NCBI GenBank assembly: GCA_028818995.1
Contig: JAPPMR010000556.1
Span: forward strand, 1 to 19,245
Reading direction: 5' to 3'
DNA: 19,245 nt
From: Candidatus Poribacteria bacterium
Lineage (GTDB): Bacteria > Poribacteria > WGA-4E > WGA-3G
How positions within the stretch are numbered: the stretch's first letter is position 1; every line of letters starts with the position of its first letter. The notes beneath the pieces were generated by a model, which saw only the letters and a program-made list of their open reading frames with translations, did not search any database and was not told the origin of the DNA. The position numbers and the translations under genes are program-made. Shown piece by piece: positions 8,141-15,710 of the stretch.

Positions 8141-8155
8141 CTTATGGAGAAGAAA

Positions 8156-9229
8156 ATGGCATCAAATTATCGGGTCGGAATTATCGGATGTGGTGGCATT
8201 GCTAATGCTCATGCGCGTGGATATGAAGGTGTTGAACAAACAGAAATTGTCGCTCTCGCCGATCCTGTTCAAGCTGCCCTCGACAAGTTCGCAAACACCT
8301 ATGATGTACCCAAGGAAAACTGTTATTTGGATCCGAGAGAGATGTTGGATAACGAAGACCTTGACATTGTGAGTGTTGCAACATGGCACAAACTTCACGC
8401 ACCGATGACAATTGCGGCATGTGCCCGAAGCCCGAAAGCTGTTCTTTGCGAAAAACCGATGGGCGTTAGTCTCGGTGAATGTGATGAGATGCTAATCGCA
8501 GCGAACCGAAACAGTGTTAAAGTTGTAATCGGTCATCAACGTCGATTTAATTCCGCATGGACAGATGCACGTAATCTCATTGCTGAAGGTGCTATCGGTG
8601 AACCGCGACAAATTGTTTGCCACGGTGGACAAGGACTGCTAAATGACTGTTCGCACCTGTTTGATATGATGCGATATGTGTTGAGTGATCCCGCTCCGCA
8701 ATGGGTGATTGGCAATGTTGAACGCAAAACAGAACGTTATGAACGTGATATTCAGATTGAGGATCGGAGTGCAGGAATTGTCGGATTTTCAAACGGGTGC
8801 ATCGGTATGTTACTACAGGAAATCGGTAGACCTAACTATCAAGGCGGTATTGTCTACGGAGCAGATGGCATTGCAGACGTGACAGAGGGACGTGTTCGTC
8901 TCCTCAACAATAAGTCTGCAGATTGGGAAGAACGTCCTTCCGATGGGACAAACCAGCACGTCGCACAAGCACAGGAATTAGTTGAGTGGCTTGATGGTGG
9001 AGCGGAACACCGCGGGGAAGCGAAACACGGTCATGCCGCTGTTGAAATAATCATGGCGATCTATGAATCCGCGCGTATGCACGAAGTTGTCCAATTACCG
9101 CTGCGGACACATGCAAACCCGTTGGATTTGATGATTGATAACGGTGATTTACCCGTCGAACGACCTGGTAGATATGATATCCGTGCCTTTTTGTTACACG
9201 GGGAATCCATGAAACCTGGGTCACAATAG
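8156..9229 (+). CDS. Gfo/Idh/MocA-family NAD(P)-dependent oxidoreductase
   Basis: A 357-residue cytoplasmic protein. The N-terminal Rossmann fold shows VGIIGCGGIANAHA (residues 7-20), and the family EKP motif is in LCEKPMGVSL (K100 is the usual catalytic or cofactor-proximal lysine). GHQRRFNSAW begins the C-terminal alpha/beta substrate domain. Length is typical for the family. I place the start at ATG 8156, six nt after GGAG (8146-8149). The longer frame from GTG 8132 begins inside the hairpin stem and lacks a ribosome binding site. Members act on sugars, inositols and related polyols, usually oxidising a hydroxyl with NAD(P). The exact substrate is not readable, and no sugar-transport genes lie nearby. 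Confidence 0.88.
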   Translation: MASNYRVGIIGCGGIANAHARGYEGVEQTEIVALADPVQAALDKFANTYDVPKENCYLDPREMLDNEDLDIVSVATWHKLHAPMTIAACARSPKAVLCEKPMGVSLGECDEMLIAANRNSVKVVIGHQRRFNSAWTDARNLIAEGAIGEPRQIVCHGGQGLLNDCSHLFDMMRYVLSDPAPQWVIGNVERKTERYERDIQIEDRSAGIVGFSNGCIGMLLQEIGRPNYQGGIVYGADGIADVTEGRVRLLNNKSADWEERPSDGTNQHVAQAQELVEWLDGGAEHRGEAKHGHAAVEIIMAIYESARMHEVVQLPLRTHANPLDLMIDNGDLPVERPGRYDIRAFLLHGESMKPGSQ

Positions 9230-9249
9230 TGCTTTGTCAAGTTCTATTT

Positions 9250-9280
9250 TGTAGGTTGCGATTCGGAAATCGCTCCTACA
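9250..9280 (-). repeat. Palindromic intergenic repeat, copy A
   Basis: Read on the minus strand it is TGTAGGAG, then GCGATT, loop TCCG, AATCGC, and AACCTACA. The two ends are also complementary (TGTAGG/CCTACA), giving a long hairpin with a 2-nt internal mismatch. It lies 20 nt after the oxidoreductase stop codon. Confidence 0.75.
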
Positions 9281-9295
9281 AAAAGAACAGATAAG

Positions 9296-9320
9296 GTAGG
9301 AGGGAACTCCGATTCCCGAC
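9296..9320 (+). repeat. Palindromic intergenic repeat, copy B
   Basis: GTAGGA is followed by stem GGGAA, loop CTCCGA and stem TTCCC, then GAC. It has the same flanks and loop as the other copies but a different, still self-complementary stem. It lies 15 nt after copy A. Confidence 0.65.
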
Positions 9321-9378
9321 TATTTCCTATAATTTTAGAATGGACTGTCCAGTAACATCTTTTGAGTATTAGAAACCC

Positions 9379-10620
9379 ATGAAGATTACACAAGGCATCA
9401 GTGTTGGCTTAGCAGCACTCAGACGTAACAAATTGCGTTCAGTGCTTACAACGCTTGGAATTATCATAGGCATTGCGGCTGTTGTTGCAGTTGTCTCTGT
9501 TGGTGGTGGTGCCGAACACCTCATTTTGATAGAGTTGGAACGAGTTGGCGGTGCGGGCAAGATCGTATGCTTTCGAAAAGAGCATATTCGTAGAGCGGAT
9601 GGCTCGTATATTGAAAATAAGCATCCGGAATATATTGAGTATCAAGACCTCGCCTTTATACTTGAAACATGCCCATCTATTAAAACAGCAGCTGCGCAAT
9701 CCGGAATGGTGCGCCGCGTATCACATAGACACGTAAACCAATCACTCCAAGTCCATGGTGTTACGCCTTTTTTTCAGGATGTCAATAACTGGTACGTTGA
9801 AACGGGACGTTTTTTTACTGAAGACGACATGGAACGCGGAGACCTTATCTGTTTGATCGGTTCTGAGGTGCATAAAGACCTATTTCAGATGGAAGATCCG
9901 ATTGGTCGTCAGTTGAGAATTGATAGGAAACGCCTAACCGTTGTGGGAGTCATGGAAGCAAAAGGTAATAAGATGGCGAGTGAGGGATGGGATAATAGAG
10001 TGATTATACCGATCTCTACAATGGGCACCCATTTTATTGGAAAACGTAAGGGCTGGATCATGCTGTTTGCGCAAGCCGAAAGTTATGAAAAAGTTGAACA
10101 AGCTGTCGCTGAAATCAAAATTGCCTTCAGACAGCAACACGGCGATGAAAAATACTTTGATTTTTACACCGCTAAAGAAACTATAAAGCAGGTGGGCAAT
10201 GTCAGTCGGATTGTTCAAGTACTCCTTGGGGCTGTTGCCAGTATTGCTTTGTTCGTCGGTGGTATCGGTATCATGAATATCATGTTAGTTTCTGTAACAG
10301 AGAGAACTCGTGAAATCGGTCTACGTAAATCTATCGGAGCAAGACGCACTGACATCCTCATACAATTTTTGATTGAGGCAATTGTTTTAAGCGTATGTGG
10401 TGGACTTATCGGTATTTTTATTGGTAGTGCACTTGCTACCGGTTCAGGTTGGGTTATCTCAGAATTTATGATTAAAGACGCAACTTGGCCTGCCGTTGTA
10501 TCTGTTCAGGCAGCTGTTGTTGCTTTTTGTGTTTCTGCGTTCATTGGCATATTTTTTGGAATTTATCCAGCAAACAAGGCTGCAAGTCTTGCCCCCACAG
10601 AAGCACTACGTCATGATTAA
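9379..10620 (+). CDS. MacB/FtsX-type ABC transporter permease
   Basis: A 413-residue inner-membrane protein with the MacB architecture: TM1 at about 22-42 right after LRRNKLRSVLTTLGIIIG, a ~230-residue periplasmic MacB-PCD-like domain, then three C-terminal TM segments (FtsX domain). Hallmarks are GGIGIMNIMLVSVTERTRE and IGLRKSIGARR at the second TM, and YPANKAASLAPTEALR at the C-terminus. Such permeases work with a separate or fused ATPase to move lipoproteins, peptides or small molecules across the envelope by mechanotransmission. No ATPase is fused or adjacent here. The only one in the window is on the opposite strand (15711-16517). No clear Shine-Dalgarno precedes ATG 9379, but the N-terminus fits the family, so the start is kept. 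Confidence 0.88.
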   Translation: MKITQGISVGLAALRRNKLRSVLTTLGIIIGIAAVVAVVSVGGGAEHLILIELERVGGAGKIVCFRKEHIRRADGSYIENKHPEYIEYQDLAFILETCPSIKTAAAQSGMVRRVSHRHVNQSLQVHGVTPFFQDVNNWYVETGRFFTEDDMERGDLICLIGSEVHKDLFQMEDPIGRQLRIDRKRLTVVGVMEAKGNKMASEGWDNRVIIPISTMGTHFIGKRKGWIMLFAQAESYEKVEQAVAEIKIAFRQQHGDEKYFDFYTAKETIKQVGNVSRIVQVLLGAVASIALFVGGIGIMNIMLVSVTERTREIGLRKSIGARRTDILIQFLIEAIVLSVCGGLIGIFIGSALATGSGWVISEFMIKDATWPAVVSVQAAVVAFCVSAFIGIFFGIYPANKAASLAPTEALRHD

Positions 10621-10648
10621 GCAACCGTTCTTAGTAGCGTGTTCTCTT

Positions 10649-10672
10649 TGTAGGAGGGGTTTGTAACCCCGA
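10649..10672 (+). repeat. Palindromic intergenic repeat, copy C
   Basis: TGTAGGA, then a perfect GGGGTT-TGT-AACCCC hairpin (10656-10670), then GA. It keeps the TGTAGGA lead of the family but has a different, self-complementary stem. It lies 28 nt after the permease stop codon. Confidence 0.7.
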
Positions 10673-10707
10673 TTTTCAAGTGAGATATTATCTATGGGTT
10701 TGAAAGT

Positions 10708-10736
10708 TTGCTTAATAGATATTTTTTTGATATATT
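10708..10736 (+). promoter_or_regulatory. Weak candidate promoter of the first LamG gene
   Basis: TTGCTT (10708-10713), 17 nt, then TATATT (10731-10736, 5/6 match to the -10 consensus) in an AT-rich region about 100 nt upstream of the ATG. The -35 match is poor. Confidence 0.25.
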
Positions 10737-10836
10737 AAGCGACATTCTCAAAAATTGTAACCTTTATTCCTGAGTTAAAGTAGTAACCTAATTGAAAAGA
10801 GAAAGTTACAATCAAGCGCGACTTATAGGAGGAACC

Positions 10837-11697
10837 ATGTTATTGAAAAAAGGGTATTTGATTTACTTGCTCACTGTATTTGCTATTATCGTGCTAAGTT
10901 TAGTGATAATAGAGACAGGTGAAGCACGGTTTGCTGCAGATACGATTCAAGGTATGTGGACTTTTGAAGAAGGCCAAGGCAAAACCGTTAAAGATCTTTC
11001 TGGAAAAGGTAGTGATGGTGTGTTTGTTGGGGATGTCAAATGGGCAGATGCTAAATTCGGTGGAGGCATAGAATTTAGTGGTGAAGTGGCACAAAACTAT
11101 GTTCGTATCGGGAAGGAAGGTGAACCTGCTACTTTGGCAGCCTTGAATTTTAAGGACTCCAAGGGGTTCTCCATCCATGCGTGGGTATTTGCAACGATCC
11201 CACCCAACGGAAAATGTGTTATATGGAAAGGAAAAGGATGTTCAAGTTGGTCGCAATTTTTACTTGGCACTGGTGCCCATGAAAATGTCGGTGGAAGAAT
11301 TAACCGCGCATCGTTCCATTTTCGGACGAGGAGCGCGCCCGAAAGATTTGAAGCACTCGGTGAGGAACTTCCCCAGAATGAGTGGGTTCACCTGGTTGGT
11401 GTATGGGATGGAACGAAAATCTATATCTATGTTAACGGTGAACTACAGGGCAGTGCAGACGCAGTAGGACAACCTTGGGATTCTTTCGAAGCGGTTTACA
11501 TTGGTGCAGATGCAGGTTGTAATGAGCCGAACGGAAGGTGTCATTGGGGTGGAATCATTGACGAAATTGTCATCTTTAATGTACCACTTTCCGATGATGA
11601 AATTAAGTCGCTCGGTAATGGAATTGAAGGTGTTTTTGCAGTTGATGCTGGTGGAAAAATCACTACCACATGGGGTAAACTTAAATCATCAAAATAG
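10837..11697 (+). CDS. Secreted LamG-domain (concanavalin A-like) protein 1
   Basis: A 286-residue exported protein. The start at ATG 10837 is chosen because AGGAGG lies 4-5 nt upstream; a longer in-frame TTG at 10792 has no ribosome binding site. A hydrophobic signal segment (about 5-26, ending near TGEA) precedes a Laminin_G_3-type jelly roll from ~36 to ~262. Typical motifs are GMWTFEEGQGKTVKDLSGKG, GFSIHAWVFA, EWVHLVGVWDGTKIYIYVNG and GGIIDEIVIFNVPLSDDEI. The fold binds carbohydrates or proteins in other families; the ligand here is unknown. Cysteines at the centre and near the end could form disulfides. The C-terminus is KITTTWGKLKSSK, closely matching the tail of the other LamG protein in this window. 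Confidence 0.85.
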   Translation: MLLKKGYLIYLLTVFAIIVLSLVIIETGEARFAADTIQGMWTFEEGQGKTVKDLSGKGSDGVFVGDVKWADAKFGGGIEFSGEVAQNYVRIGKEGEPATLAALNFKDSKGFSIHAWVFATIPPNGKCVIWKGKGCSSWSQFLLGTGAHENVGGRINRASFHFRTRSAPERFEALGEELPQNEWVHLVGVWDGTKIYIYVNGELQGSADAVGQPWDSFEAVYIGADAGCNEPNGRCHWGGIIDEIVIFNVPLSDDEIKSLGNGIEGVFAVDAGGKITTTWGKLKSSK

Positions 11698-11738
11698 GAT
11701 AGTATTTGAAAGTAATACCATTTCCAAAATATTTTATT

Positions 11739-11764
11739 TGTAGGAGCGATCTCCGAATCGCGAC
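11739..11764 (+). repeat. Palindromic intergenic repeat, copy D
   Basis: TGTAGGA, stem GCGAT (11746-11750), loop CTCCGA, stem ATCGC (11757-11761), then GAC. It lies in the 312-nt gap after LamG gene 1. Confidence 0.75.
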
Positions 11765-11770
11765 CCATTT

Positions 11771-11798
11771 GTCGTTAGAAATCGGAGTCCCACCTACA
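11771..11798 (-). repeat. Palindromic intergenic repeat, copy E (degenerate, inverted)
   Basis: Read on the minus strand it starts TGTAGGTGGGA, has CTCCGA at the loop position and ends in CGAC, but the 3' stem arm is lost. It faces copy D across 6 nt, so D and E together form a larger inverted repeat. Confidence 0.5.
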
Positions 11799-11809
11799 GC
11801 ATTGAAAGT

Positions 11810-11846
11810 GCGATGTCTATCAATACTAAGTGGACATCGCTTTTTT
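11810..11846 (+). terminator. Intrinsic terminator after LamG gene 1
   Basis: A perfect 8-bp stem GCGATGTC (11810-11817) / GACATCGC (11833-11840) with a 15-nt loop is followed directly by six T residues (11841-11846). Confidence 0.8.
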
Positions 11847-11903
11847 CATTATCTGCAAGATAAAAGCAAAGTGTCATGCTGACAAAAAGCAAACGTAAAT
11901 CAC

Positions 11904-11932
11904 TTGACGAATTTAGTCGTATATGTTAAACT
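11904..11932 (+). promoter_or_regulatory. Putative promoter of LamG gene 2
   Basis: TTGACG (11904-11909), 17 nt, TAAACT (11927-11932), with an extended -10 TGT just before the hexamer. It has the same -10 and the same spacing as the cohesin-gene promoter. It lies about 75 nt before the start codon and after the terminator of LamG gene 1, so the LamG genes are probably separate units. Confidence 0.55.
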
Positions 11933-12009
11933 ATGTTTAATTATAAACAGGATAGCATCCGATAAATAAATATGTTACTTAGGGTGCCAAAACTAAAGGA
12001 GAATTTAGA

Positions 12010-12777
12010 ATGCTTCTCAAGGCTATAAAAGTGATCTGTATCCTCAGCCTATTACTTACCACTATCTGGTATGTAAATATGGCTGAGGCCGCAAAAGAAT
12101 TTGTAACAGATGGACTTGTTGCGATGTATACGCTCAATAAGTCTGATGTCAAAGGTGATGTTGTCATGGATACCTCTGGCAACGATAACCACGCGAAGCT
12201 TATTGGTAAACTTGATTTTATTGAAGGCCCCATAGGGGATGCATACGAGTTTAAAGCAGCAGCGAACAACTACGTTGAGATTCCTGCTATGGGTATGTTC
12301 GATTTTGCATCAGTTGAATGCTATGCCCTTCAAACTCAGTTTGCTGGCATTCAAGGCATCGTTTCCACCTGGATGTGGACAGCAGGTAAGGTCCATTTCA
12401 AGTTTCAAGAAAACCAAATTCAGGTTGATAAAAACGGCGGTTCAAAAATCCGTTTTAACGCTGAAGCCGAAAAATGGTATCACATCATTTACACCACTAA
12501 TCCGGAAAAAAACGAACTTAAGCTATACATAGACGGAGAATTGCAGGCAGAAGGTGCAGCTGGTGCCCAACCTGAAAACATGGATGAACGCCGCATTGGC
12601 AGTGAACACAATGGTCGGTTCTTAAATGGTATGGTTGATAACGTCCGAATTTATGACAGGGTTCTAACTGAAGACGAGGTCATGCAGAATTTTGAGGCAA
12701 AATCCGATACGTTACCTGTTGAACCCGCAGACAAACTCTCTACCACTTGGGGAGCACTCAAGCGCCAGAGAAACTAA
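12010..12777 (+). CDS. Secreted LamG-domain (concanavalin A-like) protein 2
   Basis: A 255-residue exported protein. AAAGGAG eight nt upstream supports ATG 12010. The signal peptide is about 1-27 (ending NMAEA). A Laminin_G_3-like jelly roll spans ~33-235, with GLVAMYTLNK, DTSGNDNHAKLIG, AYEFKAAANNYVEIP, KWYHIIYTT, ELKLYIDGELQ and GMVDNVRIYDRVLTEDEV. It shares the MLLK start and the DKLSTTWGALKRQRN tail with LamG protein 1, although the domains between them have diverged. The ligand is unknown. The nucleotidyltransferase ATG follows 8 nt after its stop codon, so the two are very probably co-transcribed and may be translationally coupled. Confidence 0.82.
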   Translation: MLLKAIKVICILSLLLTTIWYVNMAEAAKEFVTDGLVAMYTLNKSDVKGDVVMDTSGNDNHAKLIGKLDFIEGPIGDAYEFKAAANNYVEIPAMGMFDFASVECYALQTQFAGIQGIVSTWMWTAGKVHFKFQENQIQVDKNGGSKIRFNAEAEKWYHIIYTTNPEKNELKLYIDGELQAEGAAGAQPENMDERRIGSEHNGRFLNGMVDNVRIYDRVLTEDEVMQNFEAKSDTLPVEPADKLSTTWGALKRQRN

Positions 12778-12785
12778 AAGGTCTG

Positions 12786-13700
12786 ATGCAACCAATTAAA
12801 AAGGCGGTTATTCCGATCGCTGGATACGGAACACGCCTCTTCCCCGCAACGAAAGCTGTACCAAAAGCACTTTTCCCAATTATCGCGCAGGATGGTCTCG
12901 CAAAACCGATCATTCAGTTGATTATTGAAGAAGCATTAACGGCTGGCGTGGAAGAAGTGTGTCTCGTCGCACAACCGCATCAAGTTGAACCAATTACCGA
13001 TTATTTTTCTGGTGATGTTCCAGACGCTATTCGTGAAAAGTCGGAACTGGCGGTGCAAGCGGACAGATTGAATGAAATTGGTGAACGCCTGCAATTCGCA
13101 ATTCAGGCGGAACCGCAGGGATTTGGACACGCTATCTATTGTGCAAAGGACTTTGCGGCAGGCGAACCCGTCATGATCCTGCTCGGTGACCATCTCTATA
13201 TTTCAGAGACAGATACCTCTTGTGCAAGACAGTTGGTAGACGTTTATGCACAAGTTGGAAAATCTGTGACGAGTCTTGATGTGTGCGATGAAAGCGAACT
13301 CTCTGTGAACGGCATTGTGCAAGGCAATTCTACGCCTGAAAACCCCAACATCTTCAAATTAGCACGTATTGCGGAAAAACCCGCAGTAGACTATGCGCGA
13401 GAACACATGCGCGTTGAAGGGATATGGGATACACAGGAAACGCATAGATATCTCTGCCATTTTGGGATTGATCTGCTCACGCCCCTTCTATTCGATATAT
13501 TGGATTATAACTACCGCAACAAGATATTGACGCACGGTGAGATCCAACTGCGCGATGCAATGGCTGAAATGGTCCGACAAGAAGGTATGTACGGTTACCG
13601 CGTTGCAGGTACACGCTACGACACTGGCAATCCGCAAGAGTTGTTAAAAACCACTTATGCCTTTGGACTGCATGGTCCCTATAACAATACCTTAATCTAA
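12786..13700 (+). CDS. GalU-like sugar-phosphate nucleotidyltransferase (UTP-glucose-1-phosphate uridylyltransferase family)
   Basis: A 304-residue cytoplasmic enzyme, the usual GalU length. The N-terminal nucleotide-binding signature is KKAVIPIAGYGTRLFPATKA followed by VPKALFPI (residues 5-32). An EPQGFGHAI segment precedes LLGDHLY, where GalU proteins have the metal-binding Asp. IAEKP (sugar contact), LRDAMAEM and GTRYDTGNPQELL follow in GalU order. The predicted reaction is sugar-1-phosphate + NTP to NDP-sugar + PPi, feeding polysaccharide or glycan synthesis. The match to GalU is looser than in model species (GYGTR for GLGTR, GDH for the usual PDD), so the sugar or nucleotide may differ. 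The start ATG 12786 follows AAAAGG. A longer frame from 12747 overlaps the LamG gene and is not preferred. Confidence 0.83.
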   Translation: MQPIKKAVIPIAGYGTRLFPATKAVPKALFPIIAQDGLAKPIIQLIIEEALTAGVEEVCLVAQPHQVEPITDYFSGDVPDAIREKSELAVQADRLNEIGERLQFAIQAEPQGFGHAIYCAKDFAAGEPVMILLGDHLYISETDTSCARQLVDVYAQVGKSVTSLDVCDESELSVNGIVQGNSTPENPNIFKLARIAEKPAVDYAREHMRVEGIWDTQETHRYLCHFGIDLLTPLLFDILDYNYRNKILTHGEIQLRDAMAEMVRQEGMYGYRVAGTRYDTGNPQELLKTTYAFGLHGPYNNTLI

Positions 13701-13712
13701 TGTTTCCCAACA

Positions 13713-13812
13713 ATAGAATGTGTCGCGATTCGGAGATCGCTCCTACAAGACAAATTTAGTCTATAGAATGTGTCGCGATTCGGAGATCGCTCCTACAAGA
13801 CAAATTTAGTCT
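13713..13812. repeat. Exact 2 x 50-bp tandem duplication between convergent genes, each unit with a palindromic repeat (copies F and G)
   Basis: Units 13713-13762 and 13763-13812 are identical. Each carries, on the minus strand, TGTAGGA + GCGAT-CTCCGA-ATCGC + GAC (F 13721-13747, G 13771-13797). The second unit runs into the 3' end of the minus-strand hydrolase gene and contains its last two codons and stop. The first unit therefore holds a duplicate of that gene end. The hairpins probably help terminate transcription from both sides. Confidence 0.95.
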
Positions 13813-14516
13813 AACGTTCCTCCCACCTCTAATTCAATAATTTCTACATCCTGAGATGCTGTCAATTTACGAAATTCTTCCAATGTTCCTGTCAAAAGTG
13901 GAAATGTGCCGTAGTGCATGGGCAAAATTCTTGGCACATTGAGCAATTGTGCAGCATAAGCAGCTTCACGCGGTCCCATTGTGAAATGGTCTCCGATGGG
14001 AAGCAGTGCTAAGTCAGGTTGATATATCTCACCAATTATTTGCATATCTCCGAACACATTTGTATCGCCAGCATGGTATATTTTATAGCCATTTGCAAAT
14101 TCAAGCACAAAACCTGCGGGTTCACCTAAATAAACTATCGTTCCATCTTCTTCTGTGAAACTACTGCTATGGTTTGCCGTGACCATTGTTGCTTTCACGC
14201 CGCCGGCTGTGACCGTACCACCTTTATTCATGCCTATTGTATTTTCAACTCCCTGATTATCTAACCATTTTGCTATTTCAATCATAGCGACCACTGTGGG
14301 AGCGTGTTTTTTTGCAATTGGGACGGCATCTCCCACGTGATCCCAATGCCCATGCGTTATCAGCATAACGTCAAGAGCGTCAAATGTTTTAAGTTCATCG
14401 GGACAAACAGGATTACTATTAACCCATGGGTCAATTAAGAGAGTTTTTCCGTCCACCTCAATTTTAAAGGTAGCATGTCCAAGCCATGTTAGACGTATAC
14501 CGTTGTTAAGTTTCAT
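13806..14516 (-). CDS. UPF0173-type metal-dependent hydrolase (metallo-beta-lactamase fold)
   Basis: A 236-residue cytoplasmic protein. It opens with the family hallmark LTWLGHATFKIEVDGKTLLI followed by DPW (9-31). Two-metal site motifs are visible: THGHWDH (H55, H57, D59, H60), H116 in TANHS, D151 in HAGDT, and H201 in PMHYGT. Length and order match the UPF0173 (YtkL-like) family, whose physiological substrate is not well defined. AAGGA seven nt upstream supports the start. It lies 67 nt downstream of the SelA-like gene on the same strand and is probably the last gene of that operon. Its stop codon lies within the 50-bp duplication. Confidence 0.87.
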   Translation of the reverse strand: MKLNNGIRLTWLGHATFKIEVDGKTLLIDPWVNSNPVCPDELKTFDALDVMLITHGHWDHVGDAVPIAKKHAPTVVAMIEIAKWLDNQGVENTIGMNKGGTVTAGGVKATMVTANHSSSFTEEDGTIVYLGEPAGFVLEFANGYKIYHAGDTNVFGDMQIIGEIYQPDLALLPIGDHFTMGPREAAYAAQLLNVPRILPMHYGTFPLLTGTLEEFRKLTASQDVEIIELEVGGTLD

Positions 14517-14583
14517 GATGTTTCCTTATTTTTATGATATGCTTCAGTAAAGATAAGTATCGCTGAGGCACAGAGACCTTGCG

Positions 14584-15702
14584 CTACAGTCCGATCAGAA
14601 TCTCCTTTAATCTTTTTGCAATGATTTCTACTTCTCCCGACATCAGCGTTTGACCATTTATGTGGACACCGTTTGCACCAGCACCAGCAATATCTATCGT
14701 GGGGTCACCTGTTTGTAGTTGATGAAGAATTTCATTACGCGTGATGCCGAGTTGATCTGCGTCAAATCGGATTTCGGTGCGTGGCATCGGTTGCCCCGCT
14801 TCAGATGGGAAACTGCGATGCACACTAACACCTTGAATGTCTTTAAACACTTCTGTATAAAAGGTAACTTGGTCTTCATAGGACTGCATTAATTGGTCGT
14901 GGTCTTGATTCAGGTGCCACTCAACCGCTGCCAACAATCCGACCATTTCTTCTTTACCAACTTTCATGCCTCTGCCGATGAACGGATGCGGTGGCCCATT
15001 GAACGCTATAGCCTCAATCAGCGATTTTTTGCCAACAATTAGTCCGCTACTCTGCGGACCACACAAGCCCTTTCCACCGCTAAACATTGCCAAATCTGCT
15101 CCCATCTCTGTAAAACGCCATAAGTTTTCTGGCGGAGGTAATTGCGCAGCGGCATCAACAATCAATGGGACACCATGTTTTTGGGCAATTTCAATACCTT
15201 TTTCATAAGACACCCAAAGGTGTTCTCTACCGGGATTGGCGAAGTAGAAGATTGCAGCGGTCTTGTCGGTGATAGCGTTTTCGAGTTCATCAGGTGTTGT
15301 GCCGTTTTCATCTCCTATCTCTACGAATTCCACACCGACCTGCCGCACAGCAAAATCATATCCAACTCTACCGTGGCGATGCACGATGACTTCGCTTTTC
15401 ATTGAGTTGTCAAGATGGGGTAATTTTGAACGTTTGCTCGCGTCAAGTCCAGTGATACAAGCAGCGGTACTAAGCGTCAGGGCAGCTGCAGCACCATTGG
15501 AAACATAGGCTGCTTCGTTATGGGTGAGTCTTGCTATTTCTTCACCGACTCGCCTTTGAAGTTCAATGATGTCTACAAAATGTTTTGATGCATCCACCAT
15601 AGCCTCAACGACTTCAGGCGGCATGATGGAGCCGCCGAGACGTGTCAGCGTTGCATTGCCGTTGATAACTGTCCGAATGCCTAAGCGTTTGTAGATTGAC
15701 AT
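14584..15702 (-). CDS. SelA-like PLP-dependent enzyme (aminotransferase fold type I)
   Basis: A 372-residue protein. The pattern is that of the SelA/DgaE-like branch of PLP enzymes: an INGNATLTRLGGSIMP opening, EAAYVSNGAAAAL in the phosphate-binding region, PLIVDAAAQLPP with D183 for the pyridine nitrogen, and SGGKGLCGPQSSGLIVG with K211 as the Schiff-base lysine. Annotated relatives include L-seryl-tRNA(Sec) selenium transferase and D-glucosaminate-6-phosphate ammonia-lyase. Nothing nearby points to selenocysteine (no selB, selD or tRNA-Sec), so a small-molecule lyase or transferase is more likely. The start lies 8 nt after the ABC ATPase stop codon, so the genes are co-transcribed, but no strong ribosome binding site precedes it, which fits coupling. 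Confidence 0.82.
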   Translation of the reverse strand: MSIYKRLGIRTVINGNATLTRLGGSIMPPEVVEAMVDASKHFVDIIELQRRVGEEIARLTHNEAAYVSNGAAAALTLSTAACITGLDASKRSKLPHLDNSMKSEVIVHRHGRVGYDFAVRQVGVEFVEIGDENGTTPDELENAITDKTAAIFYFANPGREHLWVSYEKGIEIAQKHGVPLIVDAAAQLPPPENLWRFTEMGADLAMFSGGKGLCGPQSSGLIVGKKSLIEAIAFNGPPHPFIGRGMKVGKEEMVGLLAAVEWHLNQDHDQLMQSYEDQVTFYTEVFKDIQGVSVHRSFPSEAGQPMPRTEIRFDADQLGITRNEILHQLQTGDPTIDIAGAGANGVHINGQTLMSGEVEIIAKRLKEILIGL

Positions 15703-15710
15703 TGAGGCGT

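Noticed and set aside
8132..8155. GTG start for the Gfo/Idh/MocA gene
   Set aside because: It lies inside the hairpin stem after the dockerin gene, with no ribosome binding site. ATG 8156 has GGAG at ideal distance and the normal family N-terminus.
10792..10836. TTG start for LamG gene 1
   Set aside because: It would put a polar 15-residue stretch before the signal peptide. ATG 10837 has a strong AGGAGG.
12747..12785. Earlier start of the nucleotidyltransferase overlapping the LamG gene
   Set aside because: The 13 extra residues do not resemble the family. ATG 12786 gives the expected KKAVIP opening after two or three residues and has AAAAGG upstream.
13713..13812. CRISPR-like array
   Set aside because: Only two adjacent identical 50-bp units without spacers are present, and the same palindrome occurs singly elsewhere in the window.
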